NCBI GenBank assembly: GCA_964370845.1
Contig: CAYJLB010000083.1
Span: 1-7,590, forward strand
Direction of reading: 5' to 3'
Source: CAYJLB01 sp964370845
GTDB lineage: Bacteria > Bacillota > Clostridia > Oscillospirales > Ruminococcaceae
DNA: 7,590 bases
Shown here piece after piece: positions 1 through 6,982 of the stretch. Both the position numbers and the translations under genes were made by a program. Position 1 is the stretch's first letter; the number at the start of each line of letters is the position of its first letter. The notes beneath the pieces were generated by a model. It was not told the origin of the DNA. It made no database searches and worked only from the letters and a program-made list of their open reading frames with translations.

Positions 1-303
1 GACTTTGACCGCAGTATCGCCCTTGCAAAAGAGGGTTATGAGGTGGTATCACTTTTTTATTGCGGGCAGGATAATCAGCCAGAGAGCCACAACAATGTGC
101 CACTTGAATTTTTTGGCGAGTTTTTGGAGTATACAGAAACTGCGGTTATTGATACCTCAACCCTCACACTTGTTGGAATTTCAAAAGGGGCAGAACTTGC
201 ATTAATTCTTACCAATTACTACGAAGAAATTACAAATAAAATTTGTCAAAACCTCAATATCATGAGAATGTTAATTGTAAATAGTATAATATACAATCAT
301 TGA
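1..303 (+). pseudogene. BAAT-family acyl-CoA thioesterase/acyltransferase, internal fragment (5' off window, 3' truncated)
   Basis: The frame is open from base 1 to a TGA at 301-303. Residues 1-75 read like the central part of the alpha/beta-hydrolase family that includes bile acid-CoA:amino acid N-acyltransferase and acyl-CoA thioester hydrolases. VPLEFFGEFLEY corresponds to the family's 'IPLEYFEE' helix, and LVGISKGAELAL is the nucleophile elbow (G-x-S-x-G, with Ser where some members have Cys). In the family the next strand should lead to a further 100 or so residues carrying the catalytic Asp and His. Here the similarity stops after NYYEEI (about base 230) and about 23 unrelated residues follow before the stop. 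The gene therefore lacks two of its three catalytic residues and should be inactive. Members hydrolyse or transfer acyl groups from CoA thioesters in the cytoplasm; the substrate cannot be told. The true 5' end lies outside the window. A scaffold join near base 230 could mimic the truncation. Confidence 0.72.
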
Positions 304-328
304 CTTATTTTCTATTTTTTAGTATAAT
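300..328 (+). promoter_or_regulatory. Housekeeping sigma promoter for the GLUG surface protein
   Basis: The -35 box TTGACT (300-305) and -10 box TATAAT (323-328) are separated by exactly 17 bases in AT-rich DNA. Transcription should start near 335, giving a leader of roughly 58 nt before the ATG at 393. The TGA that ends the upstream fragment lies inside the -35 box. The start at 393 is supported by AGAGGGG (376-382), ten bases before the ATG. Confidence 0.8.
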
Positions 329-392
329 AAATATTAGTTAATTATATTGTAAATTTCTAAACAAAACGAAAAAAGAGAGGGGAAATTATTTT

Positions 393-2901
393 ATGAAAAA
401 ATTTTTAGCAATGTTACTTACTATCACTATGGTGGTGACGTTAATTCCCATAGGAGTTTCTGCGGAAGAAATATACGTTAACGATTTTAATAGCTTAAAA
501 GCAGCTCTTGAAGGGGCGGGTGAGAATGATACTATCGTAATGCGAGCAGATATTACCGTTGGAAATGGAGAAATTCTGCACATTCCGAGTGGAGTAAATT
601 TCAATACAAATTATCGAAAACTTAACGTTACAGAAGGTGGGCTAATTTTATCTGCCATTAATATTTATGGAATAATTGATGCTACTGATGCTACTAAACA
701 CTTAATAAAACTCAACGCAAATGGCGGATTTATTCCATTTTTGAGTTATTCTGATATCCAATATATGTATTTTAATAATAGTTATACTGGTTTTGATTAT
801 ACACCTACTGCGACAAAAACTAATTCAACTTTCAAAGGTTGGTCAGATGGTACTAATATAGTTGATTTATCTACCGAAACTTTCACCGCTGACACAACTC
901 TAACCGCAAAATGGGAGTCATCAACATCAGTTAGTCCACCAACGATACCTTCAGTTTCTATTGGCTACAATGTTAATGTTCTAAAGACTGGAAGTGGTAG
1001 TGTTTCTGTAAGCCCTTCTACTGCGGGGGCTGGGGAAACTATTACTATTACAGCAACGCCTGATGCTGATTTTGTTATTCATAGTATAGTTTTATTTGAT
1101 TTTAACGGGACTTTGCATGAAATAGAAGAAAAAGGAAATAACACTTATACTTTCACTATGCCGAGTCATAATGTTCATTTTAACATTGTTTTTGTTGAAG
1201 AAAACCCTTGGAAAATAGTTGCAAAAAATGCAAAAAGCACTACAGATTATGAATTTGATGATGACGATAACCTTAAAATTTACACAGCGGCTGGACTTGC
1301 TTATTTCGCTGAATTAGTAAACAGCGGTGAAAATGACTTTTTAGGGAAAACAGTCACACTTAAAAATGATATCGACCTTACTGATGCAAATGTTTTAGGT
1401 TATGGCGGTAAGGGAAATGTTATGGCGGAAGGTGTAAATGAAGCTAACAGCTGGACTGCTATTGGAAAGGAAGAGCATCCTATTTACAATTTTTTTGATG
1501 GGACATTTGACGGTGGCGATTATACCGTCAGTGGGGTCTATATTAATAATGATAAAAGTTATCAAGGGCTATTTGGATATGCAGGAAAAAATAGCACAAT
1601 AAAAAATGTGGGTGTAATAAATTCACACATTAAAACTTCTGATACTTATGTCGGTGGTGTTGTGGGACACAACGGTGGCACTGTAGAAAACTGCTATAAC
1701 ACAGGTGGTGTTTCTGGAAATAGTTACGTCGGTGGCGTTATGGGATTTAGCTATAACACTGTTAGAAACTGCTATAACACAGGTGGTGTTTCTGGAAATA
1801 GTTACGTCGGTGGCGTTATGNNNNNNNNNNNNNNNNNNNNNNNNNNNNNNNNNNNNNNNNNNNNNNNNNNNNNNNNNNNNNNNNNNNNNNNNNNNNNNNN
1901 NNNNNNNNNNNNNNNNNNNNTGCTATAACACAGGTGGTGTTTCTGGAAATAGTTACGTCGGTGGCGTTATGGGATCTAGCTATAACACTGTTAGAAACTG
2001 CTATAACACAGGTGATGTTTCTGGACAAAGCAATGACGGTGGTGTTGTGGGACATAATGATGGCAATACCGTTATACAAAACTGTTTTTATATAGATGGT
2101 GATAACGGACGATATTATCTTGATAAAAATAATTATCAAGATATGAGCAAAAGCGATATGCTGACCGATAAATTTTTAAATACTTTAAATGATTGGGTAT
2201 CTCAATCAGAAAATAAAGATTTAATGTATTGGAAATTAGATGCAGATAAAAATTTCTTTTTTACAACTGAAACAATCATTTTTACCGACGTTTCACTAAC
2301 TCCTATTTATTGGGCGGACACTGAAATTGTACATTCTGAAAGTATAGATGCTGAATTCGATATGTTTGAAGGCTGTACTGTGGGCGGAACTACTATATCA
2401 CGCCCAGGAATAGTTAACCCTAATGACGGTAGTTTTGGAAGTATGATTTTTAGCGGTGATTATGGTTTGGTCAGTTTTGATAGGACAACTTTGAGTGATG
2501 CGTCGGGGGAACACTTGTTTTCACAGTCAATTGCGGGGTCACAAATCCCGTCAACTTCTCAAATGGAAACTGAACTTATTAGATATGCACTTATTAATTC
2601 AGAGGGTATTCCTTTAATGTTATTTACCCCTGGAAGCATAATCGTATCTTTCACACAATATTACCTAGACACTCTCCCACAAGGGGAAAATGAATTGATT
2701 ATTTCATTGACTGATGGAACAACTCACAGCATTGTTGTGGAAAATCAAGACGGGAATTACATTGTTAATGGTGAAAATATTGATAATTCTGACGCAAATA
2801 CTGATGATGAGCCACCAAAAACTGGAAATTCAGTTCCAAGTTTAGCTATTGTTGGAATTTTAGCGATTTCTGCGTTCGTAATTGTTGCTAAGAAAAAGTA
2901 A
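393..2901 (+). CDS. Cell-wall-anchored GLUG-repeat surface protein (PPKTG sorting signal), interrupted by an assembly gap
   Basis: A large secreted protein, at least about 800 residues, likely displayed on the cell wall. In order: signal peptide at residues 1-24 (KK, hydrophobic core, cleavage after VSA); a beta-rich stretch to about 105; a divergent InlB/Listeria-Bacteroides-type repeat at about 106-173, ending TLTAKW; a 'bacterial repeat' module at about 188-269 (GSGSVSVSP, ITITATPDADF, YTFTMPSHNV); a region leading into GLUG motifs from about 295 (YTAAGLAYFAELV, GLFGYAG); then tandem GLUG units (YVGGVMG...NCYNTGGVSG) across the gap. After the gap come NCFYIDG, a unique region, an X2-like beta module (YYLDTLPQGENELIISLTDG), PPKTG at 2812-2826, a hydrophobic segment and a KKK tail. 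The halves 393-1820 and 1921-2901 lie in different frames only because the N run has a nominal length. PPKTG fits the (S/N/P)PxTG motif known for Clostridioides difficile sortase B. The role in adhesion is inferred; no ligand can be named. Confidence 0.9.
1692..2076 (+). repeat. Tandem 78-bp (26-residue) GLUG repeats
   Basis: Units start at 1692, 1770, 1921 and 1999, each opening with TGCTATAACACAGGTG. The unit at 1770 is identical to that at 1692 over the 51 bases before the gap. The unit at 1921 differs from 1692-1769 by one base (T at 1747, C at 1976, Phe to Ser). The fourth unit (1999) diverges after about 17 bases. Near-identity at DNA level indicates recent duplication or conversion. 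CTATAACAC also recurs inside each unit. Copy number is not known because the gap lies in the array. Confidence 0.92.
1821..1920. other. Assembly gap (100 N) inside the tandem repeat
   Basis: This is a run of exactly 100 N, the usual placeholder for a gap of unknown size. Repeat phase shows it is not the real length. The unit beginning at 1770 needs 27 more bases to finish and the next known unit starts at 1921, so the true gap should be 27 + 78k bases (27, 105, 183 and so on). All of these are multiples of three and would put both halves of the gene in one frame. Confidence 0.95.
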
Positions 2902-2981
2902 AATTATTGTTGTACAAGTTCATTTCAGCAAAAAAGCAATTCTGATTTTTCGTTAATTTTCATATTCGAGGGAAATTTGCG

Positions 2982-3047
2982 TGATAGGTCTTATAAGAGT
3001 TAATGTATCCAAAGTGATACATCACTTCATAAGACCTATCATTTTTT
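2982..3047 (+). terminator. Two-tier hairpin terminator after the GLUG protein gene
   Basis: A perfect 13-bp outer stem (2982-2994 with 3029-3041) encloses a perfect 7-bp inner stem (3003-3009 with 3016-3022, loop CAAAGT). Six T follow (3042-3047), about 80 bases after the stop codon. The long, nested palindrome is more elaborate than a minimal terminator. In the rest of the gap between 2902 and 3259, apart from the second inverted repeat, I see no recognisable gene. Confidence 0.75.
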
Positions 3048-3185
3048 CTGCCATTTTTCACTATAATTTACGACTTCATACAACAACCTTTAATTAAAAA
3101 TCTAAGTTACGCTGGAACAAAGTCCACACTTATATAATATATGCTAGTGTTTATGAGTGGTTTTTGAGAATATTTGAAAACGCAA

Positions 3186-3235
3186 AACACCTCCAAAGTA
3201 GTTATCGTTTTTTAACTATCTACTTTAGAGGTGTT
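3186..3235 (-). terminator. Inverted repeat, probable terminator of the ABC ATPase remnant
   Basis: AACACCTC (3186-3193) pairs with 3228-3235 and AAAGTAG (3195-3201) with 3220-3226, separated by one mismatch. The loop contains six T. It lies 25 bases beyond the stop of the minus-strand ABC fragment, and read on that strand the stem is followed by TTTTGCGTTTTC, a moderate U tract. On the plus strand the trailing ATTTTATT could also serve, so it may work both ways. Confidence 0.55.
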
Positions 3236-3259
3236 ATTTTATTAAAAAAGTATTAAAAA

Positions 3260-3448
3260 TTATGCATAGCGAATGTTTTCATTATCTACACTACAATAAA
3301 CAACATTTTCAAATTGTGAATTATATAAGTTTGCGTAGTTTTTACCATTAATTAACAATTCTTCATGAGTTCCCACCTCAATTATCTCACCATTTTCAAG
3401 AACGATTATTCTATCTGCGTTTCTTACGGTAGAAAGCCTGTGGGCTAC
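3260..3448 (-). pseudogene. ABC exporter ATP-binding protein, C-terminal remnant
   Basis: About 62 residues in the minus frame match the very end of the nucleotide-binding domain of ABC exporters (MsbA/LmrA-like, membrane and ATPase domains fused). VAHRLSTVRNADRIIVLENG carries the H-loop (switch His in AHRLST), followed by GEIIEVGTHEELL and NYANLYNSQFE, the typical tail. Walker A, Q-loop, LSGGQ signature, Walker B and all membrane segments are absent, so the fragment cannot hydrolyse ATP or transport. The match ends at about 3446-3448; upstream codons in this frame are antisense to the neighbouring binding-protein fragment. Full-length members have about 570-620 residues. The last 15 or so residues (NVVYCSVDNENIRYA) are a family-variable tail. 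The inverted repeat at 3186-3235 probably ends its transcript. Confidence 0.85.
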
Positions 3449-3886
3449 GAAGCACAAGTTGAAGATTACAAAGCACAAATCGGCGACTCTATCGACGGAA
3501 AAACTGCTATGGTGTTCCAATTATCAACAAAAGGCGTACAATATTCTACCGCTGTTCATCAACAAATTTATGCAGAACTTGGTTTTGAACTTCCAGAATT
3601 ATTAGTAGATGCTGATGCAAGTGGTACAATTGCACTTGAAAACTTAGCTGAAATCAACCCTGATTACATCTTTGTTAACATCGAAAGCTTAGAAGATTTT
3701 GCAAACTATCAAGAATCACCACTTTGGCAAAACCTAACTGCTGTTCAAAACGGACATGTATTTGAATTTGGTCACAATGTTTGGAACCGTTCAAATGGTT
3801 CAAGAGCAAACCTTTACCAATTACAAGATGCAGCAGAATTTGTAATTAACGGAACTCAAGTTACAAAAAGATTTGAACTTAACTAA
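3446..3886 (+). pseudogene. Siderophore/iron-complex ABC transporter substrate-binding protein, C-terminal half
   Basis: The frame from YEAQVEDYKAQIGDSIDGKT to the TAA matches the C-terminal lobe of periplasmic-binding-protein family 2 (FhuD/FecB/BtuF type), lipoproteins that capture ferric siderophores or related complexes outside the membrane and deliver them to an ABC importer. Visible landmarks are the interdomain helix (YEAQVEDYKAQIG), the first strand of the second lobe (TAMVFQLST), NPDYIFVNIE, SPLWQNLTAVQNGHVFEF, and the final helix (LYQLQDAAEFVING). About 146 residues remain of a usual 300-340; the signal peptide with its lipobox Cys and the first lobe are gone. ATG 3365 opens the same frame, but its first 27 or so residues are antisense to the ABC ATPase fragment and are not part of the family. 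Nothing shows that it is expressed, and it should not bind ligand. A strong terminator follows, so it was last in its original operon. Confidence 0.85.
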
Positions 3887-3915
3887 AAGCTTAATACTTT
3901 AAAGTAACATTATAT

Positions 3916-3965
3916 AAAAAGCAAGGAAATAACGACAAATATATCGTTATTTCCTTGCTTTTTTT
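3916..3965 (+). terminator. Strong intrinsic terminator after the binding-protein fragment
   Basis: A perfect stem pairs 3916-3935 with 3944-3963 (core AGCAAGGAAATAACGA), with an 8-base loop CAAATATA, and a T run at 3959-3965. It lies 30 bases after the TAA at 3884-3886. The A-rich 5' flank could allow function in the reverse direction as well. Confidence 0.92.
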
Positions 3966-3973
3966 ATAAGTAA

Positions 3974-4087
3974 ATAGATGTTACTAAAAGCAAAATTAGC
4001 GAAATGAAAGAAAATGGTAAATCTTTAGAAAGTCTTAAAAAAATTAGTGATATTCTTGATAATATTCCCTCACTAAATAGTTCTTAA
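3974..4087 (+). other. Short open stretch, possible 3' end of an unidentified gene
   Basis: The frame from 3974 to the TAA at 4085-4087 encodes IDVTKSKISEMKENGKSLES and then LKKISDILDNIPSLNSS. The composition is charged, helix-forming and protein-like. An ATG at 4004 has no convincing ribosome binding site, and the frame starts just after a terminator. It may be the tail of a gene lost in rearrangement, or chance. I do not recognise a family. Otherwise the gap between 3887 and 4253 holds only the two terminators. Confidence 0.2.
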
Positions 4088-4147
4088 AGTGTTCAAATTT
4101 AAGGTTAAATAATCATATTTATTATCTTAATACAAGCGATACCTAAT

Positions 4148-4185
4148 AAAATAATCGCCGCTCAAAATTTGAGGGCGATTATTTT
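4148..4185. terminator. Bidirectional intrinsic terminator
   Basis: AAAATAATCGCC (4148-4159) pairs perfectly with 4174-4185. After one bulged G (4160), CTC (4161-4163) pairs with GAG (4171-4173). T-rich tracts flank the stem on either strand. It sits 68 bases past the stop of the minus-strand surface protein (4254) and 60 bases past the plus-strand open stretch, so it can serve both sides; its main role is probably for the minus-strand gene. Confidence 0.85.
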
Positions 4186-4253
4186 TATTATTTAATTATT
4201 TGACATTTATAAAGACAATTAGTTAAACAAATCCATTTCATTTTCAATATCAA

Positions 4254-6627
4254 TTACTTTTGCTTTTTTTTAAGAAAGAATAATGCCCCTAATAATATTA
4301 TTACTGCATATATAGTAATTGTCATATATGTTGCTTGTTCATTTGTTGTTGGAACAGATATAAATAATTTGGTTGGAGATGAAATTAATGGGACTCCATC
4401 TTCAATTACAACTTCATATTCATAAATATCTTCGCCATATTGAACTTGAATTGTATATTCTCCGTCCGGTAACCTTTCAAGTAATTCAGGAGTCAATGTG
4501 ATATTTCCGTTTTCATCAACTGTAATATCTTCATCGCCTAAATCTTCTCCTCCAAGAGTTACAGAACCATTAAAATTCCATTCAGTTCCACCCCATTTGG
4601 CGCTGTATACCAACCTTCAATTTCAAGATCAGTTTGAGGATTTCCTGGGTTATACACTGTTGAGCCTACATTTACTGTTTGGCTATTAAAATCACCACCC
4701 GCTCCGTCTTCGTTATTTTTGAAGATAACTGTTACTTGTGTTGTTCCACCTGTTGTAGGAGGTGTTGTTGGTGTTTCATAATATGGATAAAGAACAATTA
4801 TACCTTCATCATTAATATGGCTATTTTCAACTTCAGTGTAGTATTCCCATTTTGTTGTTTTGTCATTAGGAATTGTTGTCCAGAAATCAGGCTTTGTTGT
4901 AAGTTCGCTCACTTCACTATTGCTTGGTTCATACATATATCCACCAATATATGTATTTGAAGTATGGATAGTATCACTAGTTGCGCTAGGTTTTTCTTTA
5001 AAATCAACTGGAATAAGCGTTGTTCCCGTGTCTACAACTTCAATCACTGCATAACCCTCTATATAAGCATTGTCCAAAATACTAATATAGTTCGGTACTA
5101 GAAGCCCTCTTGATGGAGGACGATTATTTTTGTCCAAAGCCTCTTCACTTTGCTCCACAATGTCAAATTTGTGTTCATATCCTGTTCTAATTAAGTAATC
5201 GAAGTAACCAACTGTATTAACAGCTGGATTATACGTGTTTGAATCCGTCCCAAGTGGTACCGCTTCATCATCTCCTGATGAATCAGGAAGATAAGAAGTT
5301 AAACTCCACTCATATCCACCAGTGGCTGCTCCTATTTTATAATTTAGATAATTTAGCATATTAGAAACTTCGCTTGGTATGGTTGCTACAATCGGTACTA
5401 CATTTATGCTGTTTAATAAATAAGTATTGCTACCCGAAACGTCAAGAGCAAGTGATAGATTACCACGATATAGGCGATTTGCCATATCTTCGGCAGTTGT
5501 TTCGGTTGTATTGTTGCTACTAGTAGCAATTGGGCTCGTTATATCTATTTTCTGTGTAATGATATAACCCTTTTTGTCTATCGCTGTTTGCACAAATTTA
5601 GGAGCATTTAGCGTACTAGTCATATCAATGAACAACTCTTGATTTGCCACAAATGAAATGCTTTCGTCAATAGTTGGGTGGCTTGACAAATCAACAATCC
5701 CAACCATTGCCCAGTGAACTTTATTCCCATCACTATCAACATCATCTGTAAATTCTTGAAGACGGAGTACGTTCATCTTTTCGTAAGGGTTGATTATAGC
5801 ACTTTCATCAAGGTAAGAACCACTAATCGCTTCTTTATATGATGCGTTTAACATTGGTGTACCTAGCTCCCAATTATTGCTTTCGTCTATTTCCCAGACA
5901 CTAGCACCAACTTCTGTCCATGTGTTTTCAATAACAGCAACTGGTTCCCCTTCAATATATTCGTTACTTTCGTAATCAGCGTCTTTACTATAAAGTGCAT
6001 ACACTGCACCATCGAATTCATCTTCGCTGACTGCGTCATTTACGAATACAACTGCATCTCCATATATGATGTACTTAACTAACCCAGCAGCAATTATGTT
6101 ACCTTCCACTGCACCGTCCATATAGTAGACAGCAGCTGTATGAACGATTGATTCATTATCGCCACCATGACCTCCACCAAATACATTGCCTGTTGCGATT
6201 CCTTCGTTTGTATTAGAGGTTTCTTTAATGGTTGCACCCGCGTTGATGGTAACAGTGGCTTCACTGGTTACATTAAAACTCAGCCAACTAAATGTGCATC
6301 CACCACCAAATACATTACCTATTGCTGTAATAAGACCACCCGATACATTGACATAAGCATCTGCAACATTGCCACTATTACCACCACCGTAAATGTTGTA
6401 CACAAGCCCACCTGTCATAGTGTAGTGTTTGGTGCTATTCCTGCGACAATGGTGATTGCATTTCCGTTTGCATAGATTTCTTCAGTAACGTTATCAACAG
6501 TTACATCAGTTTCGTTAATGGGTGTAGGAACTTCTTCACTACCAATCGAAAAAGCTGTTATTGCCAAATTACTTGCTAAAATTGCAGACAATAATATTGC
6601 ACCAATTTTCTTAATTTTGTTAATCAT
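4254..6627 (-). CDS. Membrane-anchored surface protein with GGG repeats; reading frame broken by two frameshifts
   Basis: Three overlapping frames form one gene of about 790 residues. Part 1 (from 6627) has a signal peptide (MINKIKKIGAILLSAILASN, cleavage near AFS). It stops at 6415 soon after VAGIAPNTT. Part 2 (about 6418 to 4595) begins with a beta-repeat region bearing IYGGGNSG (near 6390), VFGGG (near 6305) and VFGGGHGG (near 6180), then a long unassigned extracellular region, a Pro/Thr linker (ETPTTPPTTGGTTQ), and a Listeria-Bacteroides-type repeat ending EGWYTAPNG. Part 3 (about 4594 to 4254) completes that repeat (TEWNFNGSVTL) and adds an X2-like module (ITLTPELLERLPDGEYTIQV), a membrane segment (IYAVIILLGALFFL) and KKKQK. 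VPTTN (4341-4355) lies where a sorting motif would be but is not a standard LPxTG. Each shift is repaired by adding one base. A good ribosome binding site (AGAAAGGA, 6638-6645) supports the start. The role is probably surface interaction; the gene may be a pseudogene or may carry sequencing errors. Confidence 0.82.
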
Positions 6628-6657
6628 AACTTTATTTTCCTTTCTAAATAAAGTTAT
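6626..6657 (-). promoter_or_regulatory. Hairpin holding the Shine-Dalgarno in its loop and the start codon in its stem
   Basis: A perfect 11-bp inverted repeat (6647-6657 with 6626-6636) encloses a 10-base loop (6637-6646) that reads UAGAAAGGAA on the mRNA. The Shine-Dalgarno is thus in the loop, while A and U of the AUG (6627-6626) are the last two bases of the 3' arm. The stem is AU-rich with a single G-C pair, so it would be of modest stability. It could affect ribosome access or protect the 5' end of the mRNA. The pairing is seen in the sequence; the regulatory role is inference. Confidence 0.6.
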
Positions 6658-6681
6658 AAAAATATATTTTCCTGCAGTTTT

Positions 6682-6710
6682 AGCATACTACTTATTTCGA
6701 CAAAATTCAA
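6682..6710 (-). promoter_or_regulatory. Candidate promoter of the GGG-repeat surface protein
   Basis: Read on the minus strand, TTGAAT (6710-6705) and TATGCT (6687-6682) are 17 bases apart, each matching 4 of 6 consensus positions. Transcription would begin near 6675, placing the start-codon hairpin about 18 nt into a leader of about 48 nt. A second pair, TTGAAA (6737-6732) and TATGCT (6715-6710) with 16 bases between, is an alternative. Confidence 0.45.
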
Positions 6711-6777
6711 GCATAAAATGCAAACAATATGTTTCAAAATTTATTAAAAACTGACAATTGTTAACCTAGACCTATAT

Positions 6778-6951
6778 TCAAAAATCAGTAAAAAAGCTAC
6801 ACAAAATAAACGTTGAAATTTCCTCAACTGATTTTCGAACACTCTCTTTTAATTCAGGGTCAGATGGATATCCAATTGGAATTAGCGCCGCTACTTTTTC
6901 ATCATCTGGTAAGCCACAAATTTTAGCAACTTTTTCTTTTGATAATTGCGT
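6778..6951 (-). pseudogene. Nitroreductase family protein, C-terminal remnant
   Basis: This minus-strand frame starts right after an in-frame TAA (6954-6952) and ends at TGA (6780-6778), encoding 57 residues. QLSKEKVAKICGLPDDEKVA followed by ALIPIGYPSDPELKESVRKS and VEEISTFI matches the C-terminal end of FMN-dependent nitroreductases, where 'LPEDEEVVALIPLGYP' precedes a short basic tail and 'EEIV'. The first 120 or more residues, including most of the FMN-binding and dimer-forming part, are missing, and there is no start codon, so it cannot be an enzyme. The last nine or so residues (LCSFFTDF) do not look like the family and may be read-through of a lost stop or a rearrangement. It lies on the same strand as the VOC gene just upstream and may once have been its operon partner. 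Confidence 0.78.
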
Positions 6952-6969
6952 TTAAAGTTTCCTTTTTGA

Positions 6970-6974
6970 CCTCC
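6970..6974 (-). promoter_or_regulatory. Orphan Shine-Dalgarno, likely from the lost start of the nitroreductase gene
   Basis: On the minus strand TTGGAGGTCAAAAAGG begins 9 bases after the VOC stop codon. GGAGG is a strong ribosome binding site, but no ATG, GTG or TTG follows at usable distance in the nitroreductase frame, and an in-frame TAA intervenes (6954-6952). This is what would remain if the first two thirds of the nitroreductase gene were deleted just downstream of its ribosome binding site. Confidence 0.4.
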
Positions 6975-6982
6975 AATTATTT

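Noticed and set aside
285..290. Additional TATAAT as a second promoter upstream of the GLUG gene
   Set aside because: The bases 17 upstream (ATGAGA) do not resemble a -35 box; the pair at 300-328 is far better.
386..604. Minus-strand open frame opposite the signal-peptide region
   Set aside because: It has no ribosome binding site or family similarity and overlaps a well-supported gene.
1692..2076. CRISPR-like array
   Set aside because: The repeats are contiguous 78-bp coding units in frame with GLUG protein motifs, with no unique spacers.
1816..2139. Minus-strand open frame across the gap
   Set aside because: It is antisense to the GLUG repeat and is held open by the N run and repeat periodicity.
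3098..3256. Plus-strand open stretch (SKLRWNKVHTY...ILLKKY) as a transposase remnant
   Set aside because: It has no start, no recognised motif, and its second half is the inverted repeat at 3186-3235.
4099..4132. Imperfect inverted repeat around AATAATCATATTTATT as a regulatory hairpin
   Set aside because: It is an AT-only stem with mismatches, expected by chance at this composition.
4585..4613. Programmed -1 ribosomal frameshifting to join parts of the GGG-repeat gene
   Set aside because: The shifts have the right sense, but neither site has a slippery heptamer (the 4590s read CCA AAT GGG GTG, the 6420s AAC ACT ACA CTA) and I see no clear downstream stimulatory structure.
4498..5054. Plus-strand open frames opposite the GGG-repeat gene (4498-4689, 4679-4960, 4860-5054)
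   Set aside because: They are antisense shadows with Cys- or Ser-rich low-complexity products and no ribosome binding sites.
6167..6754. Plus-strand open frames 6167-6475 and 6518-6754
   Set aside because: They are antisense to the surface-protein repeats and signal peptide, Thr/Ile-rich, and without start signals.
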